Assembly (NCBI RefSeq): GCF_000283155.1
Contig: NW_004454261.1
Location: 3,367,915-3,431,914 of the forward strand
Direction: 5' to 3'
Length of the DNA: 64,000 nt
DNA from: Ceratotherium simum simum
Taxonomy: Eukaryota; Chordata; Mammalia; Perissodactyla; Rhinocerotidae
Positions 61,077 to 64,000 of the stretch are shown here, one piece after another. The stretch's first letter is position 1; every line of letters starts with the position of its first letter. Position numbers and translations under genes: made by a program. The notes under the pieces were generated by a model. That model was given only the letters and a program-made list of their open reading frames with translations, searched no databases and had not been told where the DNA came from.

Positions 61077-64000
61077 GCGGCCCGTCGCCGTCGTGGTCGC
61101 CCCCGCCCGGCGGGAGCTCGCCAGGAGCCCCGGACACAGGCCCGGTCCCCCAGCCCCGCGCCCCCTCGAGGCGGGGGTTCAGGCCCCGGGCACCGCCTGA
61201 GCACAAAGGGGCCCCCCAGGACCGGGCCGTGCCCCACATCCTACAGCCCGAGCCTCGGGGGACTGTTACTGCTTTGAAAAATACTGCTCTTAAAAGTATT
61301 CACCAAAGCTGTGTGGCCACGTCAACCTCGGGCGTGGGGATCTGGTGACTCTCACGGGCGGTGGGGCTGGGCGTCTGGATGGGGTCAGGCCGAGGCCCTC
61401 CCCTCCCCCGCACAGCCCCAGCTGAGGACGAGGCCTCGGTCCTCTGACCCCCGGCTCCGTGGCCGACCCCGCAGCCTCCCCTCCGAGCCCTGAGGAAGGT
61501 GCTGCATGTGGCAGCCGGCTGTATTAGAGGTTCTAGTCACTATAACCCGACGCCCCGGACAGTTTCTAGAAGGAGCCACCAGCGTGGAGCCTCGGTGCCA
61601 CAGCTAGACGTGGCAGCTCTGTAGCTCCTGCCGCCTGAGGCAGTGTCTCCTGGGGGACAGGCAGGGTCCGGGTACCCCAGGACCACCCTCTTCTTCCCTG
61701 CCTCCTGGCGCGGCCCCCCTGGCTGGGGAGGTTGTTCATCTCAGTTTCCTGGGAGCGGGGGCCCACGGGCCCGAGAGACATGCGGGCAGGGCCGGGGCGC
61801 AGCTTGGCCATCGGTTCCCAGCCCCGTGTGCAGCCGGGGTCTCCAGAGCAAGACGGCCTCCCGCAGGCCGTGGGGCAGGCGATTCCCCGCCAGACACAAG
61901 CAAATGAAGATGCTCGCGGCCCCAGAGGGCGCGGGGGACTAACACCCGCGTGCCGGGCTGGCGCAAAGCCTCGGCCCAGCTCCGTGGCAACCCCTCGTTA
62001 GCCGCCTGTGGTTGGGGCAACCCGGCCGCGTGCCTCCGGGAATGAGCCGGGGCGAGAGCCTCTCCCTGGGGATTCGGCTGTGTCTGCTCGAAGCCAGGGA
62101 GGCTCGGCAGGAGGGAGTGGGGCCCGGGGGCCTGGGCTGGGTTCTCGCAGCCTCCGCCTCTCCCACCTCTGTCCCGGGCTGTAGGGTTAGCTCCTTACTC
62201 GTGCTGTTCCTGCTTCCTCACTCGGCTGCAGGCACCAGGGCCCAGCTGCACACCCTTCTAGAATCCCAATTCCTTCCTGCGCCCCACTCACGGCCCACCA
62301 CCCCCCACGCCAGGAAGACACTGCTGCAGTGGGGCCGTTCAAGCTCCCCTCAAGGAGCCCTGAGCTCAGCGAGGCCTCCAGTCCATCTCTCCGGCCAGGC
62401 TGGGAGCTCCAGGGGCAGCTAATTGCTTGTCCCAGGGTGGGCGCCCCAGGGGCCAGCCTGCTGCTGCCCGCTTGGCTCCGCCAGGCACGAGGGGACGTGA
62501 CCGTCACCATGGCCTGGCGTCCTTAGGTGTTGCTACGAGAGTCTGGGGGAGCAGGGAGGCGTGTCTGAGACACCCCCCGTTTCCACTCTGTGGGGCCCCC
62601 ACCCCAGCGCTGTTGGAAGCATCAGGCCCGTTTCCAGGAACTTCTGTCTGAATCTCTTACCGGGGACCCTTCTAAACCCTGCGTGGCCTGACCCTGTCCC
62701 CGTGCCGGGAAAACGACCCCCGTGGGTGTGGAAACATCGTCTCTGCTCTGTCCTAAACCCAGCGTTGCCGGCCTCTGCCTGCCCCCACTTCACTCTGCCG
62801 GGAACCGGAAGGTTCCACCACGTCGGCCTTTGCCCCGGTGGGCGGGTTGCCGTGGAGCAACCAGATTCCAAAACCTGCCTTCAGCTAGGGGGATGTGGCC
62901 AGTGGGATGGGGCTGGGCGGGGGACAGGGTGGAGGCATCGGGGGTCCCACACAGGAAGGTTCAGGGCCCCTGTCCCCCAAATGTGGCAGAGACCACACGT
63001 GGGGGCAGGGCAGCCTGCCCCAGGAGTCCCCAGCTCTGGACCCCCATCACCACCCAAAGCACACACACGGCAGGATCCCCATCCTGCCAGCCTTCAGCTC
63101 CCTGGGGTGGCCCTGGGGACATCCCCACACTCCTCCTTCCCTCTAGTGAAGCCTCCAAGGCCATGTCGTCCCCCTCACTCTGAGCCGGCTTCCTGTCAGC
63201 AGGCTCAGGAAGAGCGCCGCCACGTCTCGTGGAAGACCTCTGCCAGCCCCTGATAGAAATCCCCGCTGCGGTTCCCAGCATCCTCAGATGCCGCCCCGTC
63301 TGCCTGCCGCCCGCCCCGTCTCAGGTCTGCCAGCCCGCTCCCGGCTGCCCCTCCTTCCCAAGGGTCCCACCAGCCCCAGCAAACCTGCTTCCAGGCCCCA
63401 TGAGGACAGTGGGACCCGAGAGGCTCGGGGAGAGGCCGTGTGTAGGAGAGGATACAGGCTGCCCCGCCAGCTCCCCGAGGCCACCTCTGGCCGCCCCTCC
63501 TGTCTGCTGTGGTCGAGGAGCAAAGGTCAGCCCTGGGATCTGCTTCAAGAAGCCACTATGGCTCAGCCAGCCGCAGGGGTGATGGTGTCTCTGGCCGGCT
63601 CTGATCGGCTTTCCCCACTTTGGGGGAGGATCAGAACGTCTCCACATTGGGGTAAGAAGGAGAGTGGTCGTCCCACCCAACAGAAGCCAAGCTCACTGCT
63701 GAGGTCCCCGGCCAGTGGTGGCGAGTCCGGCCTAGACCAGCGTCTTCTGAGGCCAGCTCAGCCGCTCCATACCCCGCCGGCTCTGACACAGGACAAGTGG
63801 TGACAGGGGGTTCGGCGTGAATAAGCCTGCGGGTTGGTCACCACCTGGGGCCCTGGACCAGCCCCCGCCACAAAACTGGATGTCGGCCACGAAAGGCTTC
63901 GTCCAGCTCCGTGCAAATGTGCCACGTCGAGGAAATGTCGCGTGGCCTGTGGAAGCAGATGTTCCTCCTTCTCAGGGGTCTTTTGCTAACTCTGGTTCTC
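61077..64000. other. SLC39A3 3' UTR and right flank, no further gene recognised
   Basis: The first part must hold the SLC39A3 3' UTR, but I saw no canonical AATAAA down to 64000, so the transcript end is unknown. The rest is GC-rich, with no transposon or exon I can name. DIRAS1, the next human neighbour, is not visible. ORFs of 100-230 codons here (for example 62561-63253) lack any recognisable domain. Confidence 0.5.

Noticed and set aside
62561..63253. 230-codon ORF in the right flank
   Set aside because: No domain, no splice context, and Pro/Ser/His-rich composition typical of random GC-rich sequence.
1..64000. A novel biological system or gene cluster
   Set aside because: Every long conserved reading frame belongs to THOP1, SGTA or SLC39A3, and the rest is intron, UTR or transposon. 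Nothing supports a further undescribed system.

Overview
This window is ordinary mammalian nuclear DNA, almost certainly from a horse-family or other perissodactyl genome. The main evidence for the host is at least six copies of a tRNA-headed SINE with the 5' head GGGCCGGCCCCGTGGCTTAG and an A-rich 3' tail, which is the equine ERE type. The rest is GT-AG introns, CpG-rich promoters, and old mammalian repeats (L1, L2, MIR, MER5A, MaLR-type LTRs). I found no prokaryotic, plasmid or phage features and no CRISPR array.

Three complete protein-coding genes are present, in the reverse of the human 19p13.3 order. THOP1 (thimet oligopeptidase) lies on the minus strand, with its CDS from 24304 down to 5164 in 13 coding exons and 687 codons. 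SGTA (TPR co-chaperone) lies on the plus strand, with its CDS from 32130 to 40672 in 10 coding exons and 313 codons, plus untranslated first and last exons. SLC39A3 (zinc transporter ZIP3) lies on the plus strand, with its CDS from 57470 to 61076 in two coding exons and 314 codons after an untranslated first exon. All reconstructed exon joins keep frame, and all introns are GT-AG. The key catalytic or binding residues of each family are present, so the genes look intact.

Layout. 1-3000: left flank with a SINE and an inverted (twin-primed) L1. 3000-24400: THOP1. 24400-26100: shared divergent THOP1/SGTA promoter interval, with a compound microsatellite and a triple E-box tandem repeat. 26100-43150: SGTA. 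43150-55900: intergenic, dense in nested repeats. 55900-61300 or beyond: SLC39A3. 61300-64000: unassigned right flank. The next human neighbour in that direction, DIRAS1, is not visible.

The three genes do not form a pathway. THOP1 degrades cytosolic peptides, SGTA triages hydrophobic proteins with BAG6 and HSP70/HSP90, and ZIP3 imports zinc. THOP1 is itself a zinc enzyme, but I infer no functional link from proximity. I found no new biological system. The most checkable oddities are an exact 20-bp duplication spanning the SGTA exon 6 splice donor, three 19-bp repeats each carrying CACGTG upstream of SGTA, a (CT)n tract forming the SLC39A3 exon 3 acceptor, an inverted MER5A pair in an SLC39A3 intron, and several well-layered nested transposon insertions.
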